Source: JBAZTO01 sp041661865 (lineage in GTDB: Bacteria; Planctomycetota; Phycisphaerae; SM23-33). Taken from it: a stretch of DNA of 21,657 nucleotides. How positions within the stretch are numbered: position 1 is the stretch's first letter; each line of letters opens with the position of its first letter. This document shows, piece by piece, positions 13,685-21,562 of this stretch. The notes beneath the pieces were generated by a model. It was not told where the DNA came from. It searched no databases and saw nothing but the letters and a program-made list of their open reading frames with translations. The position numbers and the translations under genes are program-made. Where the stretch lies: positions 1 to 21,657 of the forward strand of contig JBAZTO010000061.1 in the NCBI GenBank assembly GCA_041661865.1, written 5' to 3'.

Positions 13685-13998
13685 ACGCCGATTTCCCGAC
13701 AAACTCTGGTTCGTTAGGTTCGTGGGCTTACCCATGGGCAGAATGACAACGCAGAAGGATGTTGCCGAAGGCATCGCTTAGCTGTGCTGTGTGCCGAAGA
13801 CCAAACCGTCCATCTAACAATCCACCCGTTCGCGCACTCGGCGCGGTTCAAAATCGCTCATGGTCCCGGTACAGACGGGTCTGTCAACTGGGCGAAGGCT
13901 GTTTACGAGAGAGTCAGAGAGTTCGTGGCGTTGCTTGTGGTGGGCGAGAGAAAACGCGTAAGTTCATTTATTCGACTGGTTGAAAGAAGTTCCTGGTT
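13685..13998 (+). other. Low-GC gap with a possible broken small gene
   Basis: These 314 bases lie between the hypothetical gene and the convergent methyltransferase. An ATG at 13743 opens MTTQKDVAEGIA and then stops. A different frame from 13784 (GTG) stays open to 14011 and reads like protein (VHLTIHPFAHSARFKIAHG, then SVNWAKAVYERVREFVALL). A single frameshift would join the two, so a decayed or mis-sequenced gene of about 85-90 residues is possible. Its end overlaps the methyltransferase stop by 13 bases. No family recognised. Confidence 0.3.
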
Positions 13999-14757
13999 TC
14001 AGGGCTTCTGAAAGAGGTACATAGCCCAGCCCAGGCAGTTGCGGCCCCAGCGGAGATAGGCGTCGCGACTCCTGCGGGTGCTGCGAAGCAGAGCCTCCAC
14101 GTCGGGATCGTCTGGATGGTCAACTGCATATCGCTCCGCAGCCTGCCATTGGAGCCCCTCGTAGCAGTCCCAATCGTCAGGGTTGGCTACCAGAGTATAG
14201 AGGAGAGTAAGGCCAACTTCCTCGCCAATGGTCACGTTCCCGGCATGGGAACCGCACAGGTTGGGATCAGCGCCCGTGAGCTTCAGGTATTCCGGGTCGG
14301 GGTCGGTCATCCAGAACGGCTCGCCCACCAGCACCAGGCCGCCGGGCCGGGTCATCTTCGCCAGGGCCTCCAGCGTGCCCCTGTGATTCTGGTACACCCA
14401 GGAGGCACCGATGCAGGAAGCCAGGTCCAGACTCTCCGGCGTATTCGGTTCGTACTTGCCGCCGTCCGTGTGGAGCAACTCGATGCGGTCGGCCAGGCCC
14501 CGGGTTTCCACGTTCTTGCGGGCCGCCTTGATGGTGTAGGGTGAAAGGTCGATGCCCGTGGCCTTCACGCCGTACGCCTCGGCTACGAGACAGAGAAACT
14601 CTGCTTTGCCGCAGGCCACATCCAAGACACGACCGCCCTCCGGCAACCGCAGAAGACCCACGAACTCCCGGGTCTTCGCCAGGCTCAAGGGGTCCATGAC
14701 CGTGTGGTCAGTGTGGGTGATGCCGTAGTACTTCCACATGTCCATGCCCAGGTCCAT
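13999..14757 (-). CDS. Class I SAM-dependent methyltransferase
   Basis: 252-aa Rossmann-fold methyltransferase; substrate unknown. Motif I is VLDVACGKAEF (44-54), the acidic residue after strand 2 is Asp70 (GIDLSPYTIKAA), and the post-II and III region is seen in LLHTDGGKY (94-102), DLASCIGASWVY (111-122) and RPGGLVLVGEPFW (137-149). This layout fits the ubiE/UbiG-like small-molecule group. The frame is open far upstream (to 15411), but that part is antisense to hom; I placed the start at 14757, where MDLGMDMWKYYG begins and a purine-rich GGAAAGAAAGGG lies upstream. Met5 or Met7 are alternatives. It is transcribed divergently from hom and convergently with the accessory ORFs, so it stands alone. 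Confidence 0.85.
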   Translation of the reverse strand: MDLGMDMWKYYGITHTDHTVMDPLSLAKTREFVGLLRLPEGGRVLDVACGKAEFLCLVAEAYGVKATGIDLSPYTIKAARKNVETRGLADRIELLHTDGGKYEPNTPESLDLASCIGASWVYQNHRGTLEALAKMTRPGGLVLVGEPFWMTDPDPEYLKLTGADPNLCGSHAGNVTIGEEVGLTLLYTLVANPDDWDCYEGLQWQAAERYAVDHPDDPDVEALLRSTRRSRDAYLRWGRNCLGWAMYLFQKP

Positions 14758-14864
14758 GGTCGGGCCCTTTCTTTCCGTTCCGACTGATCTACCGTCGGTT
14801 GTTCCTCCATCACCTATTGGCGACTTGCTCCCAGCCGACGCATCATACTGATGCTTCCAGCCAG

Positions 14865-14898
14865 GATCAAGGCGCGAGGTGCGGCGAGCGCCTTGATC
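14865..14898. promoter_or_regulatory. Perfect 11-bp inverted repeat between the methyltransferase and hom
   Basis: GATCAAGGCGC (14865-14875) and GCGCCTTGATC (14888-14898) are exact reverse complements with a 12-base loop. It lies in the shared upstream region of two divergent genes, 50 bases before the hom start. It could be an operator, an attenuating hairpin in the hom leader or a dispersed palindrome; nothing else in the sequence decides between them. Confidence 0.5.
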
Positions 14899-14947
14899 TT
14901 GCTCGCCCGTCGGCGTAGGATGCCCCCAACATGGCCGGAGGCACCAG

Positions 14948-16282
14948 ATGAACCAGAGCGATTCAACATTGGGCGTGGCAGTGGTCGGATGCGGCACCGT
15001 GGGCGGGGCCGTCGCGACGGCCTTGACGCGCGACCAGGCGATTCTGCGCGGGCGCATCGGGCCAACGCTCCAACTCCGGCACATCGTGGATGTCAACTTC
15101 GACCACGCCAGGTCGCTGGGCCTGGACCGCGCGCTGTTCCGCGATAACCTCGATGCCGCCCTGGCCGACAAGCAGGTCGGCGTGGTCGTCGAACTGATCG
15201 GCGGGACGAAGATCGCCAAGACGACCATCGAGAAGGCGCTGTCGTCGGGGCGCAGCGTCGTGACGGCCAACAAGGCCCTGCTCGCCCAGCACGGCAACGA
15301 ACTGTACGCCCTGGCCCGAAAGAACAACGTCTGCCTGGCCTTCGAGGCCAGTTGCGCCGGCGGCATCCCGATCATCCGGGCCCTGACCGACGGCCTGATC
15401 GCCAACCGCATCGACGCGCTCTACGGCATCGTCAACGGCACGTGCAATTACATCCTGACGGCCATGACGCAAAAGGGCGCCAGTTACGCCGACGTCCTCA
15501 AGGAGGCCCAGAAGATGGGCCTGGCCGAGGCCGACCCGACCCTCGACGTGGCGGGCATCGACTCGGCCCACAAGCTGGCGATCCTGGCGTCGCTGGCCTT
15601 CGCGGCCAAGGTCGACTTCGGCGCCATTCCCGTCTCGGGCATCGACTCCCTGGACCTCTGCGACGTGGCCTACGGGCAGGAACTGGGCTACGTGGTCAAG
15701 CTGCTGGCCATCGCCCAGCGGCAGGATGAGGGCATCAGCCTTCGCGTGCGCCCGGCGTTTATTTCCAAGGGCCACCCGCTGGCGTGGGTTTCGGGCCCCT
15801 TCAACGCCGTCAGCGTCTACGGCCACGCGACGGGGCACACGATGTACTACGGACGCGGCGCCGGCGGCATGCCGACCGCCTCGGCCGTCGTGGCCGACCT
15901 GGCCGCGGTGGCCACGGGCACGGCGAAACTGGCCTTCGATCAGCTCCGCCTCTGGCCCGACCGCTGCGAGGCGGCCAGGCAATTGCCCATCGAGGCCGTG
16001 CGGAGCCGCTACTATCTTCGCGTGATGGCCGAGGACTGCCCCGGCGTGCTGGCCCAGGTGGCGGCCCTGCTGGGCAAGCAGGAAATCGGCATCAGCTCCG
16101 TGCTTCAGCATGAGGCGCCAACCGGCAGCGATTGTGCCTCCGGCGTGCCGGTGGTCATCACCACGTATCGCGCGCGGGAAGGCGACGTGCGGAAGGCCCT
16201 GGCCGAAGTGGACGCCCTGCCGGCGGTAAAGAGCAAGAGCGTTTGCATCGGGATTGTCGATGAACATCCTGAAGAGTTTTGA
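14948..16282 (+). CDS. hom: Homoserine dehydrogenase
   Basis: 444-aa enzyme that reduces aspartate semialdehyde to homoserine with NAD(P)H, the branch point to threonine and methionine. Seen: Rossmann motif VVGCGTVGG (12-20), TANKALLA (106-113), EASCAGGIPIIRAL (133-146), GIVNGTCNYIL (160-170) and ADPTLDVAGIDSAHKLAIL (195-213), with Asp205 and Lys209 at the catalytic positions. Residues about 354-435 form a C-terminal ACT domain (YYLRVMAEDCPGVLAQVA), usual for this bacterial form and likely to bind threonine as feedback inhibitor. GGAGG sits at good spacing before the ATG. The homoserine-kinase candidate follows on the same strand after a repeat-filled gap of 153 bases, so the two may share a transcript. 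Confidence 0.97.
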   Translation: MNQSDSTLGVAVVGCGTVGGAVATALTRDQAILRGRIGPTLQLRHIVDVNFDHARSLGLDRALFRDNLDAALADKQVGVVVELIGGTKIAKTTIEKALSSGRSVVTANKALLAQHGNELYALARKNNVCLAFEASCAGGIPIIRALTDGLIANRIDALYGIVNGTCNYILTAMTQKGASYADVLKEAQKMGLAEADPTLDVAGIDSAHKLAILASLAFAAKVDFGAIPVSGIDSLDLCDVAYGQELGYVVKLLAIAQRQDEGISLRVRPAFISKGHPLAWVSGPFNAVSVYGHATGHTMYYGRGAGGMPTASAVVADLAAVATGTAKLAFDQLRLWPDRCEAARQLPIEAVRSRYYLRVMAEDCPGVLAQVAALLGKQEIGISSVLQHEAPTGSDCASGVPVVITTYRAREGDVRKALAEVDALPAVKSKSVCIGIVDEHPEEF

Positions 16283-16287
16283 ATAAG

Positions 16288-16366
16288 AGATCACAAAGGC
16301 CTCGAAGGTCACAAAGAGCACAAAGAAACAAGCGACACAGAGCCGCAGAGAAACAGAGAGAAGAGG
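16288..16366. repeat. CACAAAG/CACAGAG-type dispersed repeat between hom and apgM
   Basis: A run of near-repeats such as TCACAAAGG, TCACAAAGAG, CACAAAGAA, CACAGAG and CAGAGAAACAGAG. Related strings occur at 17641-17674 and, in reverse orientation, at 17718-17750 and 21336-21404. No coding frame uses it. Confidence 0.65.
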
Positions 16367-16435
16367 CTGTTGATGCTGAGAGTCTTCTGCCCTGCCGCTT
16401 TGTGACCGCCGGTTCGTGGTAAAGGGTTTGCCTCT

Positions 16436-17623
16436 ATGAAATACGCGATCATCATCCCGGACGGCGCCGCGGACGTGGCCATTGGCGAACTGGGCGGCAA
16501 GACGCCCCTCGAGGCGGCCCACAAGCCCAACATGGACTGGATCTCCGCCAACGGCCGATGCGGCACGGTGAGCAACATTCCCAAGGGCATGCCCGCCGGC
16601 TCGGACGTGGCCATCCTCTCGGTCGTCGGCTACGACCCGCGCGACTGCTACACCGGCCGGGCCCCGCTGGAGGCCGCCGCCCAGGGCCTGAAGATCGGCC
16701 CCGACGAGTGGGTCTTCCGCTGCAACCTCGTCACGATCATCGAAGGGATCATGGAGGACTACTCCGCCGGGCACATCTCCACCGAGGAGGCCTCGACGCT
16801 CATCGACGAACTCAACCGCGTGCTCTCGGGCCCGACGGTCAAGTTCTACCGCGGCGTCAGCTACCGCCACCTGATGACCTTCCAGGGCGACTGCTCGGTC
16901 AAGACCGTCCCACCGCACGACATCCTCGGCCAGGTCGCCGCCGGCTACCTGCCCACCGGCAAGGGCGCCGACCTGCTCCTGACGCTCACCGAGCGCAGCC
17001 GCGCCGTCCTGGCCCGCCACGAGGTCAACCTCGTCCGCCGCGACCTGGGCGAAAACCCCGCCACCAGCATCTGGCTGTGGGGCCAGGGCAAGATGCCTCA
17101 GATGAAGAGCTTCACCGAGCGTTACGGCGTCCGCGCCGCCGCCATCACGGCCGTGGACCTCATCCGCGGCCTGAGCAAGCTCATCGGCTGGGACGTCATT
17201 GAAGTGCCCGGCGCGACGGGCTATCTCGACACCAACTACGCCGGCAAGGGCACCGCCGCGGTGGCTGCCCTGGACACCCACGACCTGGTCTTCGTGCACG
17301 TCGAGGCCCCCGACGAGGCCGGGCACAACGCCAACGTCGCCGGCAAGGTCTCCGCCATCGAGCAGATCGACCTGCACGTCGTCGGCCCGGTCCTCAAGCG
17401 CCTCCAGCGCGAGGGCGAAGAATGGCGGATTCTGGTCCTGCCCGACCACCCCACCCCCTGTAGCCTCCGCACGCACACGGCTGAGGCGGTCCCCTTCGCC
17501 ATCGCCGGCAAGAGGATCGAGGGCGTGATCAACGAGCCCTTCAGCGAGGCCACCGCCGCCGCCAGCGACATGCACATCGCCCGCGGCTGCGAGATGATGG
17601 AATACTTCCTCACCGTGCGGTGA
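16436..17623 (+). CDS. apgM: ApgM-type phosphomutase-like protein, probable homoserine kinase
   Basis: 395-aa member of the alkaline-phosphatase-like group of cofactor-independent phosphoglycerate mutases (archaeal type). It has the metal-binding and phosphoryl-carrying residues: Asp9 (IIPDGAAD), Ser56 (PAGSDVAIL), Asp293 and His297 (HVEAPDEAGH), Asp337-His338 (LPDHPTP) and His347. One bacterial subgroup of this family has been proposed to serve as homoserine kinase because its genes cluster with threonine synthesis; the position right after hom supports that role here, with phosphohomoserine as product, but glycolytic 2-/3-phosphoglycerate mutase activity is the alternative. No classical GHMP-type thrB is in the window. 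The start ATG has AAAGGG about 9 bases upstream. Transcription likely ends at the hairpin at 17681. Confidence 0.9.
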   Translation: MKYAIIIPDGAADVAIGELGGKTPLEAAHKPNMDWISANGRCGTVSNIPKGMPAGSDVAILSVVGYDPRDCYTGRAPLEAAAQGLKIGPDEWVFRCNLVTIIEGIMEDYSAGHISTEEASTLIDELNRVLSGPTVKFYRGVSYRHLMTFQGDCSVKTVPPHDILGQVAAGYLPTGKGADLLLTLTERSRAVLARHEVNLVRRDLGENPATSIWLWGQGKMPQMKSFTERYGVRAAAITAVDLIRGLSKLIGWDVIEVPGATGYLDTNYAGKGTAAVAALDTHDLVFVHVEAPDEAGHNANVAGKVSAIEQIDLHVVGPVLKRLQREGEEWRILVLPDHPTPCSLRTHTAEAVPFAIAGKRIEGVINEPFSEATAAASDMHIARGCEMMEYFLTVR

Positions 17624-17680
17624 GTCGTCGGGAAACGCCCCCGCACAGAGATCGCCCAGGCCACGGAGAATCCCTATAGA

Positions 17681-17715
17681 AAAGACGACCCCGGTCCTGG
17701 ACCAGGGTCGTCTTT
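17681..17715. terminator. Bidirectional terminator between apgM and the GH4 gene
   Basis: AAAGACGACCC (17681-17691) pairs perfectly with GGGTCGTCTTT (17705-17715); the loop can partly pair as GGTCC/GGACC. T-rich bases follow the stem on both strands, which suits its place between two convergent genes. Pieces of the CACAGAG-type repeat flank it on both sides (17641-17674 and 17718-17750). Confidence 0.85.
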
Positions 17716-17760
17716 CTCTCACAATTCTTTGATCTTTGTGGCCTTCGCGATGGCTGCTTC

Positions 17761-19248
17761 TTACTTCGCCAGGGCGACGTGCCTGGCGTTCTTGTGCTTC
17801 TTGTCGGCGGCCCGGAGTTGGGCGACGCTTTGGGTCTTCAGCCGCGCCGCGCCGTGACCCTTGTGGGTGCCCAGGCGCTTGCAGGAGGCCAGCCGCTTGG
17901 CGGCCTTGGGGATTTCCCGCTTGTACTGAGGCAGCCACTGGGCCTGGGCGACGAGCATTTCGTCGACCATCTGCCAGATTTCCTCGGGGTCGCACACCGC
18001 GCCGGTCAGCGGGTCGTGCAGGGCGGCCTGCTTGAGCAGCGTCACGTCGCCGGTCACTGCGGCCTGAACGCTCATGCGCTGCACGTTCACGCTGGCCGAT
18101 AGCGTGGCGGCGCAGGCCAGCGGCAGGTCGCCCACGCGCGGAATGCTGACCCCGTTGCGATCCACGTAGCTGGGCACCTCGATGATGCAGTCGTCGGGCA
18201 GGTTCGAGATGCAGCCGTTATTGCGGACGTTGAAGTGCCCGCGATAGACGCGTCCCGTCTCCAACGCCTCGATGATGTAGCTGCCGTGCTCTTCGCTGCG
18301 GCTCTCGGGCGTGATGGGCTTGTCCTCGGCGTTGAGCCATTGGGGGAAGTCGGTCTTGAACCAATTCAACTGCTCGGTGCTGACGCGCAGGTAGCCGCCC
18401 GTCTCGCCCAGAATCCAGCTGCGCAGGTCGATCCACTTGCGGATTTCCCTGGGCCGCTTGCGATACCACGGCACGTACTCGCTGAGGTGGCCGTTGGACT
18501 CGGTGCTGTAGTAGCCGAACCGCTTGAGCACGTCGATGCGGACCTTCTCGGTCTCCCTGTACTCGGGGTCGGCCTGGAAGGCCTTCAGCAGTTGCTCGCT
18601 GGTGACCAGCTTGCCCTTGTAAAGGATGCGGATGTACCAGGTCTGGTGGTTGATGCCCGCACAGATGATGTCAACTTCATTCTTGTTCTTGGCGCCCAGC
18701 ACGCGGGCGATCTGGTGGTGGCCGCCCTGCACGCCGTGGCACAGACCCAGCGTGTTGACCTTGCCGTACTCGATGGCCGCCCAGGTGTTCATCGCGTTGG
18801 GGTTGGCGTAATTGAGGAACAGGGCGTCGCTCTTGGCCACCTCGCGGATGTCCTTGCAGAAATCCAGGACACAGGCGATGTTCCGCTGGCCGTACATGAT
18901 GCCGCCGATGCACAGCGTGTCGCCCACGCACTGGTCCACGCCGTACTTCAGCGGAATCTCGATATCACCCTTGAAGGCCTCCAGCCCGCCGATGCGGGTG
19001 GTGTTGATGACATAGTCGGCGCCTTCCACCGCGGCGCGACGGTTGAGTCCAGCCGTCAGGCGGGTCGGCAGCTTGTTGCTCTTGATGTCCTTCTGGCAGA
19101 GCTGGACGATCATGTCCAGGTTCTGCTTGCTGATATCCGTCATCGCGAAGTGCGCATCCTGCAATTCGGGCACGGCCACGATGTCGCGGAACAACTTGCG
19201 GGTGAAGCCGACACTGCCGGCCCCGATAATCGCCACCTTGATCGCCAT
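17761..19248 (-). CDS. Glycoside hydrolase family 4 (alpha-galactosidase-like)
   Basis: 495-aa enzyme of GH4, the glycosidase family that uses NAD+ and a divalent metal and works by transient oxidation at C3 of the sugar. Seen: N-terminal Rossmann motif IIGAGSVGF (7-15), NYANPNAMN (146-154), the metal-binding LCHGVQGG (169-176) with Cys170, and GINHQTWY (198-205) with His201, then FGYYSTESNGHLSEYVPWY. The CHGVQG form and length are most like alpha-galactosidase (MelA) and alpha-galacturonidase relatives; the exact substrate is not decided by sequence. The last 35 residues are Lys/Arg-rich and unlike the family core. No signal peptide, so it acts on imported sugars in the cytoplasm. AAGGAG precedes the ATG. 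It is divergent from the isomerase gene, suggesting one sugar-use locus. Confidence 0.92.
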   Translation of the reverse strand: MAIKVAIIGAGSVGFTRKLFRDIVAVPELQDAHFAMTDISKQNLDMIVQLCQKDIKSNKLPTRLTAGLNRRAAVEGADYVINTTRIGGLEAFKGDIEIPLKYGVDQCVGDTLCIGGIMYGQRNIACVLDFCKDIREVAKSDALFLNYANPNAMNTWAAIEYGKVNTLGLCHGVQGGHHQIARVLGAKNKNEVDIICAGINHQTWYIRILYKGKLVTSEQLLKAFQADPEYRETEKVRIDVLKRFGYYSTESNGHLSEYVPWYRKRPREIRKWIDLRSWILGETGGYLRVSTEQLNWFKTDFPQWLNAEDKPITPESRSEEHGSYIIEALETGRVYRGHFNVRNNGCISNLPDDCIIEVPSYVDRNGVSIPRVGDLPLACAATLSASVNVQRMSVQAAVTGDVTLLKQAALHDPLTGAVCDPEEIWQMVDEMLVAQAQWLPQYKREIPKAAKRLASCKRLGTHKGHGAARLKTQSVAQLRAADKKHKNARHVALAK

Positions 19249-19307
19249 TGACTTCTTCTCCTTCGTGTATGGATTGTGCAGTCTGTTAAAAACTCTCGAA
19301 GTGGTGC

Positions 19308-19347
19308 TTTTTACCGCAAACGACGCCGGCGGGCAAGATAATTGCCC
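19308..19347 (-). promoter_or_regulatory. GH4 promoter candidate overlapping a palindrome
   Basis: GGGCAA (19331-19336) and TTGCCC (19342-19347) form a perfect palindrome with a 5-base centre in the divergent gap. Read on the minus strand, the first half gives TTGCCC as a -35 box, followed after 17 bases by TAAAAA (complement of 19308-19313) as -10. A regulator bound here would block the GH4 promoter and could also act on the isomerase gene. Operator function is inference. Confidence 0.4.
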
Positions 19348-19426
19348 TTGCGTCCGATGGGCCCTTGGCGTTCAATGTAGTTTCTGATGGGATGCCAACT
19401 CAAAATGACATAACTGGAGACTTGCG

Positions 19427-20872
19427 ATGACCAATAAGAAACTGAAACTGGGGTTCATTCCCGCCAACCGCGGCTTCTTTTCCGACGTCTTGGCCGCCCA
19501 GATGCGCGGCGAGACGCTCAAGGTGCTCAAGGACCTGGGCGCTCAGGTCGTGGTCCCCTCCGCCAAGGAGACCAAGGTCGGCTGCGTTGAGTCGCTTGAA
19601 GAGGCGCTGATGGTCGGGCGAATGTTCCGCACCGAGGGCGTCGACGGCATCGTCGTCGGGGCCGTCAATTTCGGTGACGAGCGGGGCGTGGCCCTGGCCA
19701 TCAAGGAAAGCGGCCTGAAGGTTCCCATCCTCATCTTCGGCTGCCAGGAAGAGGAAGTACTCACGCCCACCACCGCCCGGCGCGACAGTTTCTGCGGCCT
19801 GCTGAGCATCGGCGAGGCCCTGCGGCAACTGGGCCTGCCCTACTCGGTGCCCGAGGTGCCCATCTGCTTCCCCACCGACGAGTCCTTCCGCAACACGGCG
19901 GAGCGTTTCCTGGCCGTCTGCCGCGTGGTCAAGGGCGTCCGCAATGCCCGCTACGGCCAGGTCGGCGCCAGGCCCGAGGCCTTCTGGACCTGCCGCTACA
20001 ACGAAAAGGCCATGCAGAAGCTGGGCACGACGATCGTCAGCCTGGACCTGTCGGAGGTCTTTGCGGCGGTGCAGGCCATGAAGACCGACGCCGCCGTCAA
20101 GAGAATCGTCAAGGAGATGCAGAGCGACTTCGATTGCTCGGCCGTCAACGAAGACATCCTGGGCAAGATCGCCCGTTTCGAGCTGGTGCTCAAGAAGTTC
20201 GTGGCCGACAACCAGCTCGACGGCCTGGGCATCCAGTGCTGGACGAGCATACAGGCCAACCTGGGCATCTGCTCGTGTACGACGATGAGCCGCTTCGACG
20301 ACAAGGGCATTCCCGCCGCCTGCGAGGCCGACATGCCCGGCACGATGTCGATGCACGCGATGCAACTGGCCAGCGGCGGGCCCAGCTGCCTGGCCGACTG
20401 GAACAACCTCCACAACGACGACAACGAATTGGTCAACTGCTGGCATTGCGGCGTGTTCCCGGCCTCCTGGGCCAAGGGCAAGGCCCGGATGGGCTGCCAG
20501 GAAATCATCGCCGGCACCACCGGCCGCGAGAACGCCATGGGCGTGCTGGAGTTCGTCATGCAGGACGGCCCGGTCACGCTCTGCCGCGTCACGCAGGGCA
20601 ACGAGGGCGAGTTCAAGGTGGCCCTGGCCGAGGGAACCGTCGAGGCCAACAAGGCCAAGACCTTCGGCTCCTACGGCTGGGTGCGGATCCCCGGCATGCA
20701 GAGGTTCTATAAGAACGTCCTGCTGCGGCACTTCCCCCACCACGTGGCGATGAACCGCTCCAGCGTCGGCAACGTGCTGTGGGAAGCCTTCGGCAATTAC
20801 CTGAACTTCGGCGTCTACACGGCCCAGAACACCTGCGGCGCCTACTCGCCCGACCTGCCCTTCGAGGCGTAG
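19427..20872 (+). CDS. L-fucose/L-arabinose isomerase-like protein
   Basis: 481-aa protein of the L-fucose isomerase-related group (aldose-ketose isomerases that use Mn2+). The N-terminal half (7-180) is alpha/beta, with PANRGFFSD and GVDGIVVGAVNFGDERG. The C-terminal half carries likely metal ligands Glu300 (ACEADMPGTMSMH), Asp324 (LADWNN) and His340 (NCWHCGVFP), assigned by comparison with the family pattern rather than by alignment. It is shorter than FucI of E. coli (~590 aa), and like many such homologues its sugar is uncertain: L-fucose, D-arabinose or another aldose. GGAGA sits 7 bases before the ATG. The divergent GH4 gene suggests that a glycoside is first cleaved and the released sugar isomerised. 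A strong terminator follows. Confidence 0.85.
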   Translation: MTNKKLKLGFIPANRGFFSDVLAAQMRGETLKVLKDLGAQVVVPSAKETKVGCVESLEEALMVGRMFRTEGVDGIVVGAVNFGDERGVALAIKESGLKVPILIFGCQEEEVLTPTTARRDSFCGLLSIGEALRQLGLPYSVPEVPICFPTDESFRNTAERFLAVCRVVKGVRNARYGQVGARPEAFWTCRYNEKAMQKLGTTIVSLDLSEVFAAVQAMKTDAAVKRIVKEMQSDFDCSAVNEDILGKIARFELVLKKFVADNQLDGLGIQCWTSIQANLGICSCTTMSRFDDKGIPAACEADMPGTMSMHAMQLASGGPSCLADWNNLHNDDNELVNCWHCGVFPASWAKGKARMGCQEIIAGTTGRENAMGVLEFVMQDGPVTLCRVTQGNEGEFKVALAEGTVEANKAKTFGSYGWVRIPGMQRFYKNVLLRHFPHHVAMNRSSVGNVLWEAFGNYLNFGVYTAQNTCGAYSPDLPFEA

Positions 20873-20894
20873 TCGGCTCGACCATACCAACCCC

Positions 20895-20940
20895 GCGGGG
20901 ATGGATACTGACAACTCGGTGTTCATCCCCGCTTGCTTTT
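20895..20940 (+). terminator. Intrinsic terminator of the isomerase gene
   Basis: GCGGGGATG (20895-20903) pairs perfectly with CATCCCCGC (20924-20932), followed by TTGCTTTT. It lies 22 bases after the stop codon. Confidence 0.85.
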
Positions 20941-20949
20941 GACGACTGA

Positions 20950-21289
20950 GGGTGTGCCAAAACTTTCTGGCACGTTGCAACATCTTGTTGCTGTTGTTGT
21001 TAGCCCGCAGGGCGTTTGATAATAGCCCCGGGCGGAGCGAAGTCCGGGTCGGTAGCACAGGCGTCTCGCCTGTGTCTTGGAGATCCACAGCCGAGACGGC
21101 TGTGGTACCCACAATCGGAGCCCCCTGTGGGCGATTGAGAAGCGGCCTGTGCCCATGACTTCAGTCGCCCGTAAAGGGCTCCAACGGTCGGCGTCTGCCC
21201 ACCCCGCCCTTCGCTACGCTTCAGGCGGGGCTATTTTCAGACGCTCTTCGAGCTAAGAAACAGCATTGCCAGAAAGTTTGGGCACACCC
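20950..21289. mobile_element. MITE-like element with 23-bp terminal inverted repeats, no gene
   Basis: 20950-20972 (GGGTGTGCC, then AAAACTTTCTGGCA) and 21267-21289 are inverted copies matching at 22 of 23 bases; the one difference is at 20959. The roughly 340 bases they bound hold no plausible gene. Inside are a CCCGGGCGGAGCGAAG-type module, ACAGGCG/CGCCTGT and CACAGCC/GGCTGTG hairpins (about 21057-21104), and a CCCGCC/GGCGGG pair near 21206-21233. No direct target duplication is obvious on the two sides. It could be a transposase-less insertion element moved by an enzyme encoded elsewhere, or a chance frame of dispersed repeats. Confidence 0.5.
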
Positions 21290-21562
21290 GCTCTCACAGA
21301 GAACGGCAAGAAAACTTGATAGGCCCACGGGCCTTTTCTCACCCTGCAATTCTCCGTGGCCTTTGTGATCTTTGTACTCTCTGTGATATGCTGTTTTCTG
21401 TTGTTGATCAACGAACTGCTGTGCCGGGTTCCGTGGTCACAGCACAAGCGTTTGGACAACTGAACTTTTAGGCAACCGCGCATTCAAAGGGCCGAAGGCC
21501 CGTCGGATGGTAGCCGGGGGTGAAGCGCAGCGAACCCCCGGAACAGGACGCTCATGACTTCA
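21290..21562. other. Repeat-rich non-coding tail
   Basis: No gene is seen. The stretch 21336-21404 belongs to the CACAAAG/CACAGAG-type repeat (reverse orientation). GGGCC (21489-21493) pairs with GGCCC (21497-21501), and CCGGGGGT (21514-21521) with ACCCCCGG (21534-21541), forming a two-hairpin module like those in the left end. CATGACTTCA (21553-21562) also occurs near 21154, another shared module. Confidence 0.6.

Noticed and set aside
14758..15411. N-terminal extension of the methyltransferase
   Set aside because: The frame is open, but the added residues are antisense to hom and do not resemble a methyltransferase; the start at 14757 gives a normal family length.
14963..17995. A 1010-codon open frame on the minus strand, opposite hom and apgM
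   Set aside because: It runs antisense to two well-recognised genes. Long antisense frames are expected in high-GC DNA with G/C third positions, and its translation is compositionally biased with no recognisable domain.
21057..21104. CRISPR-like array from the ACAGGCG and CACAGCC hairpins
   Set aside because: The units are two different palindromes without regular spacers or a third copy, and no cas gene is present.
19400..21112. A 570-codon open frame on the minus strand, opposite the isomerase gene
   Set aside because: It starts inside dispersed repeats and then mirrors the isomerase codons; no domain is visible.
21253..21483. A 76-codon frame on the minus strand in the right tail
   Set aside because: It spans the inverted-repeat end and a CACAAAG-type repeat, and its sequence is read from repeat DNA.
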